A DNA stretch of 6,304 nt from Candidatus Neomicrothrix sp. UBA7388 (GTDB lineage Bacteria > Actinomycetota > Acidimicrobiia > Acidimicrobiales > Poriferisodalaceae), in contig DKNM01000072.1 of the NCBI GenBank assembly GCA_002470695.1, positions 1,569 to 7,872 on the forward strand, written 5' to 3'. The translations under genes were made by a program, and so were the position numbers. The notes below the pieces were generated by a model, which did not search any database, had not been told where the DNA came from, and saw nothing but the letters and a program-made list of their open reading frames with translations. This document shows, one piece after another, positions 1 to 5,906 of the stretch (positions within the stretch are counted from its first letter, which is position 1; each line of letters opens with the position of its first letter).

Positions 1-20
1 CGATTCCGATCAGCTCCACA
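1..20 (+). tRNA. 3' end of an alanine-type tRNA or of tmRNA (partial)
   Basis: Positions 1-18 read as the last bases of a tRNA-like 3' half: a T-loop remainder CGATT (1-5), a T-stem 3' strand CCGAT (6-10), an acceptor 3' strand CAGCTCC (11-17) and the discriminator A18. The acceptor strand would pair with GGGGCTG or GGAGCTG. The U at position 70 of the tRNA numbering suggests the G3-U70 pair that marks tRNA-Ala and tmRNA (ssrA), both of which commonly end in AGCTCCA. The bases after A18 are CAA, so CCA is not encoded. The body of the gene lies outside the window, so tRNA-Ala and tmRNA cannot be told apart. A strong terminator follows at 49-83, which fits the end of a stable RNA transcript. 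Confidence 0.6.
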
Positions 21-48
21 AACAAAATCCCTGGGAACAGGCTTTAAC

Positions 49-83
49 CACAACCCTCTAACCAGACAGGGGGTTGTGTTTTT
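49..83 (+). terminator. Intrinsic terminator after the tRNA/tmRNA
   Basis: CACAACCC (49-56) pairs perfectly with GGGTTGTG (71-78). The stem extends inward through a T-G wobble, C-G and T-A (57-59 with 68-70), leaving an 8-base loop. Five T residues (79-83) follow directly. AACC (46-49) and GGTT (84-87) also face each other around the stem. This is a textbook rho-independent terminator for transcription coming from the left edge. Confidence 0.85.
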
Positions 84-186
84 GGTTGAGGGGCACTTCT
101 GGGGCACCCCATGAGTTTCGGTGTTCGTCATGCGCTCTAGCGCTCTCCAAATGGCGGAGATCGGAGGTTCAATTACCCTAAAACCG

Positions 187-258
187 GAGAAGCGCCTACT
201 TCGCTGATCCACTGTGCATAAGGAGTAAGGGAAGTGGGCCCGTCAGTAAACGCTTCTC
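187..258. repeat. Hairpin element, copy A
   Basis: GAGAAGCG (187-194) is the exact reverse complement of CGCTTCTC (251-258). Inside these arms, CTGA (204-207) faces TCAG (243-246), and CCACT (209-213) faces AGTGG (233-237). The whole 72 bases can therefore fold into one nested, interrupted stem-loop. AAAA (180-183) and TTTT (263-266) could extend it outward. The left arm (GAGAAGCGC) and the right arm (GTAAACGC followed by TTCTC) recur in the larger hairpin at 1184-1268, so the two are probably copies of one element. I do not recognise the family. Pairing was judged by eye. Confidence 0.55.
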
Positions 259-357
259 GTTCTTTTATTGCTGGGAGCTACAACATCGCCCCGGGTTTTC
301 GCACATTGCGTGGCCTTTCGATCACCTTGTGGAGTATTGATTATTTTATCTGCGATG

Positions 358-384
358 AACGATCCGGCCCCAGAAATCATCGTT
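358..384 (-). terminator. Weak hairpin after the membrane-protein gene
   Basis: AACGAT (358-363) and ATCGTT (379-384) are exact inverted repeats with a 15-base loop. They lie about 25 bases past the stop codon of the minus-strand gene ending at 408. No T-run follows directly on the minus strand, though an A/T-rich tract comes some ten bases later. It may be a weak terminator or only a 3' end structure. Confidence 0.25.
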
Positions 385-407
385 GGGTAAATGCAGAGTT
401 CGATAGT

Positions 408-797
408 TCATTCTTTTGATGCGATTTCGTCCATTTCGCGATCTAGCTGCGCCCAAATGTCCTTTACAACAGAGACGCACACGGAAACGAACAGGCCATA
501 TGAGACAAGTTTTGTGTCTATTTCGTCAGGTGCCTTAAGAGAAGCGACGGTAACCAGGAATATGCCTGCTACTACGAAGATCTTGTTGTAGGCATTGGAG
601 GTTCTAATTAACCAGATGTCAAGAAGTAGAAACGCCACGAGGAACCCCACTGACCAGATTGTGATATCAGGGAAGCCAATAGCTATCGGCAAGACCACTG
701 CCATTATTCCCATGATGACCGGCGCCGCTATTTTTAAAACAGCGGAAAGTAATCTGAAAGTCTTCTTATATTTTTCTTGCTCGGGAGGTTTGCTCAT
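408..797 (-). CDS. Small multi-pass membrane protein, unknown function
   Basis: I do not recognise this 129-residue protein. It opens with a charged, lysine-rich segment (MSKPPEQEKYKK) and then carries three or four hydrophobic segments at about residues 19-41, 45-64, 73-87 and 97-113. It ends in an acidic, probably soluble tail (about 114-129). The charge pattern suggests a short N-terminal extension in the cytoplasm. The frame can be opened further upstream to a TTG at 920, giving 170 residues. I prefer the ATG at 797 because the extra 41 residues are polar and unlike a protein N-terminus, and because a palindrome (840-854) lies in that segment. No clear Shine-Dalgarno sequence precedes either start. 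The gene stands alone, flanked by the related hairpins at 187-258 and 1184-1268, and is divergent from the transporter at 1506. No enzyme motif is visible. Confidence 0.6.
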   Translation of the reverse strand: MSKPPEQEKYKKTFRLLSAVLKIAAPVIMGIMAVVLPIAIGFPDITIWSVGFLVAFLLLDIWLIRTSNAYNKIFVVAGIFLVTVASLKAPDEIDTKLVSYGLFVSVCVSVVKDIWAQLDREMDEIASKE

Positions 798-839
798 AAG
801 AAATTGTTTCGTCAACTCAGGTGTTGTTTGACTAGTGAA

Positions 840-854
840 CGGACACCCTGTCCG
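840..854. promoter_or_regulatory. Short palindrome upstream of the membrane-protein gene
   Basis: CGGACA (840-845) and TGTCCG (849-854) are perfect inverted repeats separated by CCC. The site lies about 43 bases upstream of the preferred start at 797. It could be an operator or a tight RNA hairpin in the leader. No convincing -35/-10 pair was found beside it, so its role is inferred from position only. Confidence 0.35.
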
Positions 855-1183
855 CCGCCTCAGTTCGCCGAATGTTTGTTGCTTTATTTTTAGTGATCGT
901 TTTCCAGCATTAATTGGCAAGCGATCTTAGAGGGTATCCGGCGCGGCTTGGGGTATTAGTTTGTGCCGAGGACCAACGAGAAGGTCCAAATTTCTGGGGT
1001 TGGATTATTTGCTGCCGATAGTTTCATAAGTGACGAAATCAACTGCCGAAAGGGCATGATATGCGCCACAAACAGGAGATTTGTAGTAGCTAACCGTCAT
1101 AGATGACCGAGAAACAGTCACGCTGGTCCCCATGGTTGCACGCTCTCAGGCTTGGGTCTCAGCTCGTTTGTTCCTCTAAATTT

Positions 1184-1268
1184 GAGAAGCGCTTGTGGGT
1201 TTGTACTCATCCCGTCCGCCTCGAGAGGTTCTACCACTCTCTTTTGGCGGTAAACGCAAGCGCTTCTC
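1184..1268. repeat. Large hairpin element, copy B
   Basis: GAGAAGCGCTTG (1184-1195) is the exact reverse complement of CAAGCGCTTCTC (1257-1268), a 12-bp basal stem. Further pairs nest inside: GTTT (1199-1202) with AAAC (1252-1255), CCGCC (1216-1220) with GGCGG (1246-1250), and GAGAGGT (1223-1229) with ACC-A-CTCTC (1233-1241) around a TCT loop. CGTTTG (1165-1170) and CAAACG (1279-1284) could add an outer stem. Compared with the hairpin at 187-258, the right arm here has six extra bases (GTAAACGC, then AAGCGC, then TTCTC). No run of T follows closely enough for a simple terminator. Confidence 0.65.
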
Positions 1269-1452
1269 TTTACTTTTCCAAACGGTTCTTTTTCTTGAGC
1301 AAACGTTGTCGCTGTCTAAAATCGGGCTCCTACTCTCATGCGGAGAGCCACGGCCCAAAGTCAATTTTGAAGTTTTATAAACGTCTCTTGCTAGAAGAAA
1401 TTTCACCCATCCCTGTCCACACCTCATCGAGGCGGAATCTCCTCGCAGCGGG

Positions 1453-1496
1453 GTAGGGAAGTCTCCTCTACAGTCGTTAGAGCTGGCCGTGAGAGG
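1453..1496 (+). promoter_or_regulatory. Transporter leader with possible alternative RNA pairings
   Basis: The ribosome binding site GAGAGG (1491-1496) sits 9 bases before the TTG at 1506. CCTCT (1465-1469) is complementary to AGAGG (1492-1496), with CAG/CTG (1471-1473 with 1483-1485) supporting the same fold. The same CCTCT can instead be locked in a hairpin in which GTAGGGA (1453-1459) pairs with TCC and CTAC (1464-1466, 1468-1471). The two folds exclude each other, as in translational attenuators. This is inferred from complementarity and not from energy calculations. Confidence 0.3.
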
Positions 1497-1505
1497 TTGA
1501 GAACT

Positions 1506-2891
1506 TTGTCCTCAGAAGAGCGTTCTACGGAACTGACGCGAGTTCCCCATCTAGCTTGGAAAATTTTGATCGCAACGTGCCTGACTAATTTTGTCATCGG
1601 GCTTGACCTGTCAATCACCAATATTGCGATCCCGAACATTCAGGAGACTTTTACATCTGCGAGTACTTCTGACGTTTCGTGGTGCCTTACCTTCTACATG
1701 CTTACCTATGCAGGCGCTCTAATAGTCAGCGGGCGGTGGGCCGATCGTTTTGGGCGCGTTCAGGTTCTGAATAGCGGCTTTATTTGTTTAATTCTTGGAT
1801 CAGGCTTGTTGATTGTTGCTCCGAGCGTTCCGTTAGTAGTTGTAGCTCGCGGTTTCATCGGCGTCGGAGCCGCTATGGCTGCGCCAGCGTCCTTAGGAAT
1901 AGCGATTGCCGCATTACCGGTCGACCGCCGCGCTACTGCAGTGACGATTTGGAGTTCGACGCTGGCTTTATCCTCAGCAGTTGGTCCGGTAATTGGAGGA
2001 TTTGTGATCGAACTCAGTTCATGGCGCTGGGCTTTCGCACTAAATATTCCAATTGGGTTAGTTGCATTGATTTGGGGAGCACGGGTGTTGCCCGAGACAA
2101 ATCGAGATCCAAGCGCTCGACGCCCAGATATTGTCGGATCGGTAGCTATCACCGTAACCACCTCAGTCTTAGCTTTATTAATTGTCAAAGGCAGCGAATG
2201 GGGGTGGTCGTCGCCCATAATTTTAGCCCTGATTGGTAGTACGATTTTTGGCACAGGCTTCCTTGCGCAACGAATCATGCGTCACCCAGATCCTGTCCTC
2301 CCCAAAGGTTTATTGGCTATTCGTTCATTTCGGGTCGCAATCGCTTCATTATTTTTATTTGGCCTTGGGTTTTTCTCGTCAATGCTCACAGTGGTTCTTT
2401 ATTTTGATGACATCGCAAACTATTCGACAGTCAGAGCCGGCTTTGGGATAAGTGTCCTGGCCGTTATGGCTTTTACAACAGCTAACTTCTCTGGTCGCCT
2501 AGCAGATCGCTTTGGCTACCGCCGTGTACTTATTCCTGGCATGTGTTTATTCATTCTGGGATGTTTATGGCTCTATCAAAACGCAGGTACTGACCCGAAT
2601 TTTGTGGTCGACGTATTTCCGGCATTGTTACTTATGGGTCTAGGAATTGGCTCTGGCCCCACGTTGTTGTCAGCTGCTGCTGTCTCTGAAGTTGAGCAAA
2701 GCGATTTCAGTGTTGCTGGTGCGGTAGCTCAAACCTCCCGACAATTATCGGGTGCAATTGGTATTTCGATAGCGGTTGTCATTATTGGAGACGCAGCAGA
2801 CCCAAATTCCTTTCGTTCAGCGTTCCTATTTTTGGCGTTCGTTGTCATGCTCGCTGCATTCTTAGCCTCACGACTGCACTCATCTAATTGA
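1506..2891 (+). CDS. MFS drug/proton antiporter, DHA2 (EmrB/QacA-like) type
   Basis: This is a membrane exporter of the major facilitator superfamily; members of the DHA2 group use the proton gradient to expel drugs and other hydrophobic or cationic compounds. Counting from a TTG at 1497, the protein has 464 residues, close to the usual length for the group. It shows motif D1 (LDLSITNIAIP, about 36-46), motif A (GRWADRFGRVQVL, 79-91), an ARGFIGVGAA segment (117-126), motif C (AVGPVIGG, 161-168) with SWRWAFALNIPIG after it (175-187), a repeated motif A in the second half (GRLADRFGYRRVL, 333-345) and SRQLSGAIG (414-422). About 12-14 hydrophobic segments fit. I place the start at the TTG at 1506 because GAGAGG (1491-1496) lies 9 bases before it but directly abuts the TTG at 1497. 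The substrate cannot be told from sequence. No regulator gene of the usual TetR or MarR type is adjacent. Confidence 0.9.
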   Translation: MSSEERSTELTRVPHLAWKILIATCLTNFVIGLDLSITNIAIPNIQETFTSASTSDVSWCLTFYMLTYAGALIVSGRWADRFGRVQVLNSGFICLILGSGLLIVAPSVPLVVVARGFIGVGAAMAAPASLGIAIAALPVDRRATAVTIWSSTLALSSAVGPVIGGFVIELSSWRWAFALNIPIGLVALIWGARVLPETNRDPSARRPDIVGSVAITVTTSVLALLIVKGSEWGWSSPIILALIGSTIFGTGFLAQRIMRHPDPVLPKGLLAIRSFRVAIASLFLFGLGFFSSMLTVVLYFDDIANYSTVRAGFGISVLAVMAFTTANFSGRLADRFGYRRVLIPGMCLFILGCLWLYQNAGTDPNFVVDVFPALLLMGLGIGSGPTLLSAAAVSEVEQSDFSVAGAVAQTSRQLSGAIGISIAVVIIGDAADPNSFRSAFLFLAFVVMLAAFLASRLHSSN

Positions 2892-3063
2892 AATGCTGGT
2901 AAATTAAGACGCTGATTTCGCAAAGCTTCACGCGATACGGCGCTTTACACTTTGCTGGATAACGCTCATTAAGGCGATTCCTTACCTACAAACAAACCAT
3001 GCGCTTTCGAATAAATACACAAAATTCAGACACCTTATGTGGAGCTGATTTTGCAACCCTGAT
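2892..3063. other. Intergenic gap between transporter and helicase
   Basis: A short inverted repeat GCAAAG/CTTTGC (2920-2925 with 2950-2955) lies after the transporter but has no T-run, so it is not a clear terminator. TTTACA (2944-2949) followed 17 bases later by CATTAA (2967-2972) is a weak candidate promoter for the helicase; the -10 matches consensus poorly. At 3038-3049 there is a 12-base inverted match to the tRNA 3' end at 9-20. Confidence 0.3.
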
Positions 3064-4782
3064 GTGCGCCCGCTCTTCATGAACAGGTCGGACCACTTTT
3101 TGTACAGGTGGCAACTCGAAGCTCTCGTTAGCTGGCTGAGGTGTGGTCGAAGAGGAATTATCGAAGCTGTCACAGGGGCAGGTAAGACGAATGTTGCCAT
3201 CCAAGCCGCAGCTGATGCCCACCGACGGGGCCTTTTCGTTTTGGTAGTCGTACCGAGTCGCGTCCTCATGGAGCAGTGGTCTGAAAGTCTGAATAAGGCG
3301 CTCCCTCATTGCATTATCGGAAGACTTGGCGACAGTTTTAGCGATCGAGTTGACGATTGCGACATATTAGTGACAACTCGGCACTCTGCGAGCGCAAAAA
3401 AGCCTATGCCTCCGGACGGACAGCAGGGGCTTCTTATAGCGGACGAGTGTCATGGATTTGGTGGACTGACCCTCCGAAAATCTTTGATACATGAGTATGA
3501 AGAGCGTCTTGGTCTGACTGCAACATTAGAAAGATCTGACGATGCGGTGGAAAAGACGTTATTGCCGTACTTCGGAGGAGTTTGTTTTCGTTACGATTTC
3601 GGGCAGGCAATATTTGATGGAGTTTGTGCGCAGCCGAGAGTGGCGTTTGTCGCAGTGCCGCTGGCTAAAGAAGAACGCGATGAGTACGACTTAACTGAAG
3701 CTGATCTTATTGCATCCCGCCAGGTTCTCCGGAGTATTCCTGACATGCCGCAGGAACCTTTTGGAGCTTTTCTTGCCGCAGTGAGTTATTTGGCAGAAAA
3801 CGACGCCGGCCCAAATGGTAAGGCAGCTACTACGTACCTTGATTCGTTTTCAAAACGTCGTGAAATAGTCGCTACTAGTCGAGCTAAGTACGAAGTCTTA
3901 TCAAGCTTTGCGCCTGTCATCCTTAGTGCGTCCGGTGCACTTATCTTTACCCAAACTGTGAAAGCTGCGAATCACGCTATAAACCGTCTGGATCCCCTCC
4001 TAGGTATTGAAATTATTACGGGTGACACCGCTCGCCTCGAAAGAGAAACCATCCTCACAGATTTACGTGAAGGCAAATTAGACGCTGTTGCAGCGCCGCG
4101 TGTTCTTGATGAGGGCATTGATGTACCAGATGCGAATTTGGGCATCGTGGTTAACGCCAGTCGTACCAGACGGCAGATGATTCAGCGTATGGGACGGATC
4201 CTTCGCATCAAGAAGGCTGGTGTTGGTGCGCGATTCGTTGTTTTGTACGCGAGTGACACCCTCGAAGATCCGACGGCTTCAGAACGCGATGGCTTTATGG
4301 AGGAAATTGAGGCTATTAGCGAATCGACTGAGAGTTTCGGTATTGGGGCTGCAGAGAAACTTGTTTCTTTCCTCGATTATCAGGGCCCAGAGAAAATAGT
4401 TGCTCCAGAGAAGATTGGTCCGCTGCAAAGCCTGGACGAAATGCCGACAGGGTTAGATGAAATTGAAGAATATGCGTGGTTGAGTTTCATTGGCTGGGGG
4501 AAGATGACCGATGTCCACAAAGAGGTGTGGGAGAATCCGCCTAAAATTGAACTCAGTGTCGATTATTTAGAGTTCGATGTCTTGGATCTCCCGGAGATCG
4601 TGAAGCAAAAGGTCTCTCCGAAACAAGAGGCCCGGTTATCGACAGGTGAGCAACCCGTCACCATGCAGAAAATCGGAGGCAATTTTGTTCTGCGTTGCAC
4701 TGGGTGTGGCGCAACGTCAGAACCGACACCATTTCGATGGAAAGCCCTTGAAGAAAAAGTTGAGTGCAGTTGTCTTTGGTAG
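3064..4782 (+). CDS. Superfamily 2 DECH-box helicase, XPB/SSL2-like, with C-terminal cysteine cluster
   Basis: This 572-residue protein is an ATP-dependent nucleic-acid helicase or translocase of the SSL2 (COG1061-like) type. Motifs in order: a Q-like YRWQLEAL (14-21), motif I AVTGAGKT (35-42), Ia VVVPSRVLMEQW (61-72), motif II DECH (127-130), motif III LGLTATLERSDD (149-160), motif IV GALIFTQT (291-298), motif V DEGIDVPDA (349-357) and motif VI QRMGRILR (374-381). All core residues look intact. A stretch of about 190 residues follows the helicase core and ends in C545-x2-C548 and C568-x-C570, a possible zinc-binding site. No nuclease domain is visible. The start is a GTG at 3064; an ATG at 3079 is the alternative, and an in-frame stop at 3046 limits it upstream. 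Neither start has a well-spaced ribosome binding site; GGAG at 3041 is 19 bases from the GTG. Its role, DNA repair, mobile-element function or defence, cannot be decided here. Confidence 0.85.
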   Translation: MRPLFMNRSDHFLYRWQLEALVSWLRCGRRGIIEAVTGAGKTNVAIQAAADAHRRGLFVLVVVPSRVLMEQWSESLNKALPHCIIGRLGDSFSDRVDDCDILVTTRHSASAKKPMPPDGQQGLLIADECHGFGGLTLRKSLIHEYEERLGLTATLERSDDAVEKTLLPYFGGVCFRYDFGQAIFDGVCAQPRVAFVAVPLAKEERDEYDLTEADLIASRQVLRSIPDMPQEPFGAFLAAVSYLAENDAGPNGKAATTYLDSFSKRREIVATSRAKYEVLSSFAPVILSASGALIFTQTVKAANHAINRLDPLLGIEIITGDTARLERETILTDLREGKLDAVAAPRVLDEGIDVPDANLGIVVNASRTRRQMIQRMGRILRIKKAGVGARFVVLYASDTLEDPTASERDGFMEEIEAISESTESFGIGAAEKLVSFLDYQGPEKIVAPEKIGPLQSLDEMPTGLDEIEEYAWLSFIGWGKMTDVHKEVWENPPKIELSVDYLEFDVLDLPEIVKQKVSPKQEARLSTGEQPVTMQKIGGNFVLRCTGCGATSEPTPFRWKALEEKVECSCLW

Positions 4783-4852
4783 TGGCCGGGAAGTGATTAC
4801 TACTTGATGTTGTCAGTTGATCATCGAATTAGATGGGGAATCAGTTATTCAA

Positions 4853-4884
4853 AGTCGTAGTTTTAGGGGCGTGAAAAAACGACT
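4853..4884. repeat. Inverted repeat in the convergent gap
   Basis: AGTCGT (4853-4858) and ACGACT (4879-4884) are exact inverted repeats. TTTT (4861-4864) and AAAA (4874-4877) can continue the stem, leaving the loop AGGGGCGTG. It lies between the convergent helicase and permease genes, where a bidirectional terminator might be expected, but no T-run follows the stem on either strand. The loop holds both an AGGGG and a GTG codon. Confidence 0.35.
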
Positions 4885-4951
4885 GTGGCGCTCCATTTTC
4901 TTGCTCGTTCTCGTCACTTATATTTGGGCTGCAGCGAGAGCAATTCTTTGA
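4871..4951 (+). CDS. Possible 26-residue membrane peptide
   Basis: From the GTG at 4871 the frame reads a basic start (MKKRLWRS), a hydrophobic core (IFLLVLVTYIWAAA) and a short end (RAIL) before TGA. This is the pattern of a single-pass small membrane peptide or a signal anchor. AGGGG (4865-4869) precedes the GTG but is only one base away, too close for normal initiation. The frame opens further to a TTG at 4817, giving 44 residues, also without a clear ribosome binding site. It lies downstream of the helicase on the same strand. Short hydrophobic frames arise by chance, so this is a weak call. Confidence 0.2.
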   Translation: MKKRLWRSIFLLVLVTYIWAAARAIL

Positions 4952-4973
4952 ACCTGAGTGTGAGGTAGCGCCG

Positions 4974-5906
4974 TCAACGCTCTTCGCGCCGATATGCCAA
5001 GCCAAGGCCAGCTGGTGATGGGGAGGGACGCTTCCGAGCTTGTATTGAGATAAGAACCAAAATAAATAGGGTCAGGATATAAGGCAACATCGAAAGAATA
5101 ATTGGAGAAAAATCAACTCCAAAGGTCTGCAGGCGTGTTTTTAATGCCAATGTTCCGCCAAAAAGAAGTGCCCCGAGGCCGACTCGACCTGGCCGCCAAG
5201 CCCCAAATATCACCAAGGCCACGGCGATCCATCCGCGCCCGGCCGTAAGCCCCTCCGCCCACTGTGGCGTCAATGTCAATGTTAAATACGCCCCTGATGC
5301 GCCGGCTAATGCTCCGCCCGCAGCCACTGCGGCAAGCCGAACCTTGAAAACTGAGTGTCCGGCTGAATCTGCAGAAGAAGCGGATTCTCCAGCAGCGCGT
5401 AGAGCGAGACCGACACGTGTTTTCCCGAGCACAAATGCGGCGGTCACGCCAAAAAGAATTGCGATGTATACCAGTGGCGCCTGCGCGAAGAGGATGGGCC
5501 CCACCCAGGGCAAATCAGATAGAGCGCCCCAGTCAACCGGTACAAGTTCGGCCCCAGGAGTGCGGCCAACGTAATCTTTGCCCAAGTATGCGGCAAGACC
5601 TAACCCGAGAATTGTCAATGCCAGCCCGGACACAACTTGTTCTGCTCCCAATCCGACGGTAAATAATCCATGGACTGTGGCGAGAATTGCCCCAGCAATC
5701 ATTGCAATCAGAAGAGCGATCCAAGGGTTGTTTAATTCAGCACCTGCGATGAACGCAGTAACTGCCCCGATAGCCATCATTCCCTCTACACCCAAATTGA
5801 GGATGCCCGCTTTCTCAGCAATTAATTCACCCAACGCGGCTAGGTACAGAAGTGCCCCGAACGAGACCATTGCAACAAACAGACCGATTAGGGATTCTTC
5901 GTTCAT
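4974..5906 (-). CDS. ABC importer permease, NupQ/YufQ-like (nucleoside uptake)
   Basis: This is a 310-residue inner-membrane permease of the branched-chain-type ABC importer fold, closest to the NupQ/YufQ (COG1079) subunit of nucleoside importers that use a BMP-family binding lipoprotein. Visible family signatures are GELIAEKAGILNLGVEGMM (26-44), the EQVVSGLALTI segment (89-99), the loop GLALRAAGESASSADSAG (166-183), which is the likely contact with the ATPase, and GRGWIAVALVIFGAWRPGRVG (223-243). About eight to ten hydrophobic segments span the protein, which ends in a basic tail. The ATG at 5906 overlaps the stop of the upstream permease gene by four bases (ATGA), so the two are translationally coupled and in one operon. 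Length matches the family. Nucleoside specificity is inferred from family membership; related systems may carry other purine-type substrates. Confidence 0.9.
   Translation of the reverse strand: MNEESLIGLFVAMVSFGALLYLAALGELIAEKAGILNLGVEGMMAIGAVTAFIAGAELNNPWIALLIAMIAGAILATVHGLFTVGLGAEQVVSGLALTILGLGLAAYLGKDYVGRTPGAELVPVDWGALSDLPWVGPILFAQAPLVYIAILFGVTAAFVLGKTRVGLALRAAGESASSADSAGHSVFKVRLAAVAAGGALAGASGAYLTLTLTPQWAEGLTAGRGWIAVALVIFGAWRPGRVGLGALLFGGTLALKTRLQTFGVDFSPIILSMLPYILTLFILVLISIQARKRPSPSPAGLGLAYRREER

Larger units (their letters stand above)
91..407. other. Gene-free stretch with small hairpins
   Basis: I see no convincing gene here. The only sizeable open frame (234-419, plus) has an arbitrary composition and runs into the small membrane-protein gene on the other strand. 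The stretch contains the hairpin element at 187-258, a short CGCA/TGCG hairpin (300-303 with 307-310) and the AACGAT/ATCGTT pair at 358-384. No integrase fragment or repeat of the tRNA 3' end was found in it. Confidence 0.5.
921..1496. other. Hairpin-rich region without a convincing gene
   Basis: This 576-base stretch separates the minus-strand membrane-protein gene from the transporter. An open frame at 1103-1456 (plus, 117 codons) has no ribosome binding site and a serine/arginine/leucine-rich product without domains, and the hairpin at 1184-1268 lies inside it. Visible structure, left to right: GGACC/GGTCC (970-974 with 983-987), GGGCAT with ATGCGCC (1052-1067), the large hairpin 1184-1268, GGCTC/GAGCC (1325-1329 with 1345-1349), CCTC/GAGG (1422-1425 with 1429-1432) and GTAGGGA with TCCTCTAC (1453-1471). 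The density of pairing arms could mean a structured RNA, but no known class (RNase P, 6S, SRP, tmRNA) matches by eye. Confidence 0.4.

Noticed and set aside
187..258. Integron attC recombination site
   Set aside because: The size and folded shape are similar, but the terminal core sites (RYYYAAC and GTTRRRY) are not found at the ends of either hairpin, and no integron integrase is present.
234..419. Plus-strand open frame of 61 codons
   Set aside because: Overlaps the end of the minus-strand membrane-protein gene, includes one hairpin arm, and its product shows no family or membrane pattern.
1103..1456. Plus-strand open frame of 117 codons upstream of the exporter
   Set aside because: No ribosome binding site, composition rich in serine, arginine and leucine without domain or hydrophobic pattern, and a 12-bp-stem hairpin lies inside it. 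It may be a chance frame in structured noncoding DNA.
1760..2278. Minus-strand open frame of 172 codons inside the exporter gene
   Set aside because: It lies wholly antisense to a gene with strong MFS motifs; its product is low-complexity and matches nothing recognisable.
3064..4782. Restriction subunit (type I HsdR or type III Res)
   Set aside because: The protein is too short, has no visible nuclease motif, and no methylase or specificity gene is adjacent.
4783..4973. Bidirectional terminator between helicase and permease genes
   Set aside because: The inverted repeat at 4853-4884 lacks a following T-run on either strand, and the AGCG/CGCT pair near 4967-4981 is only four base pairs.
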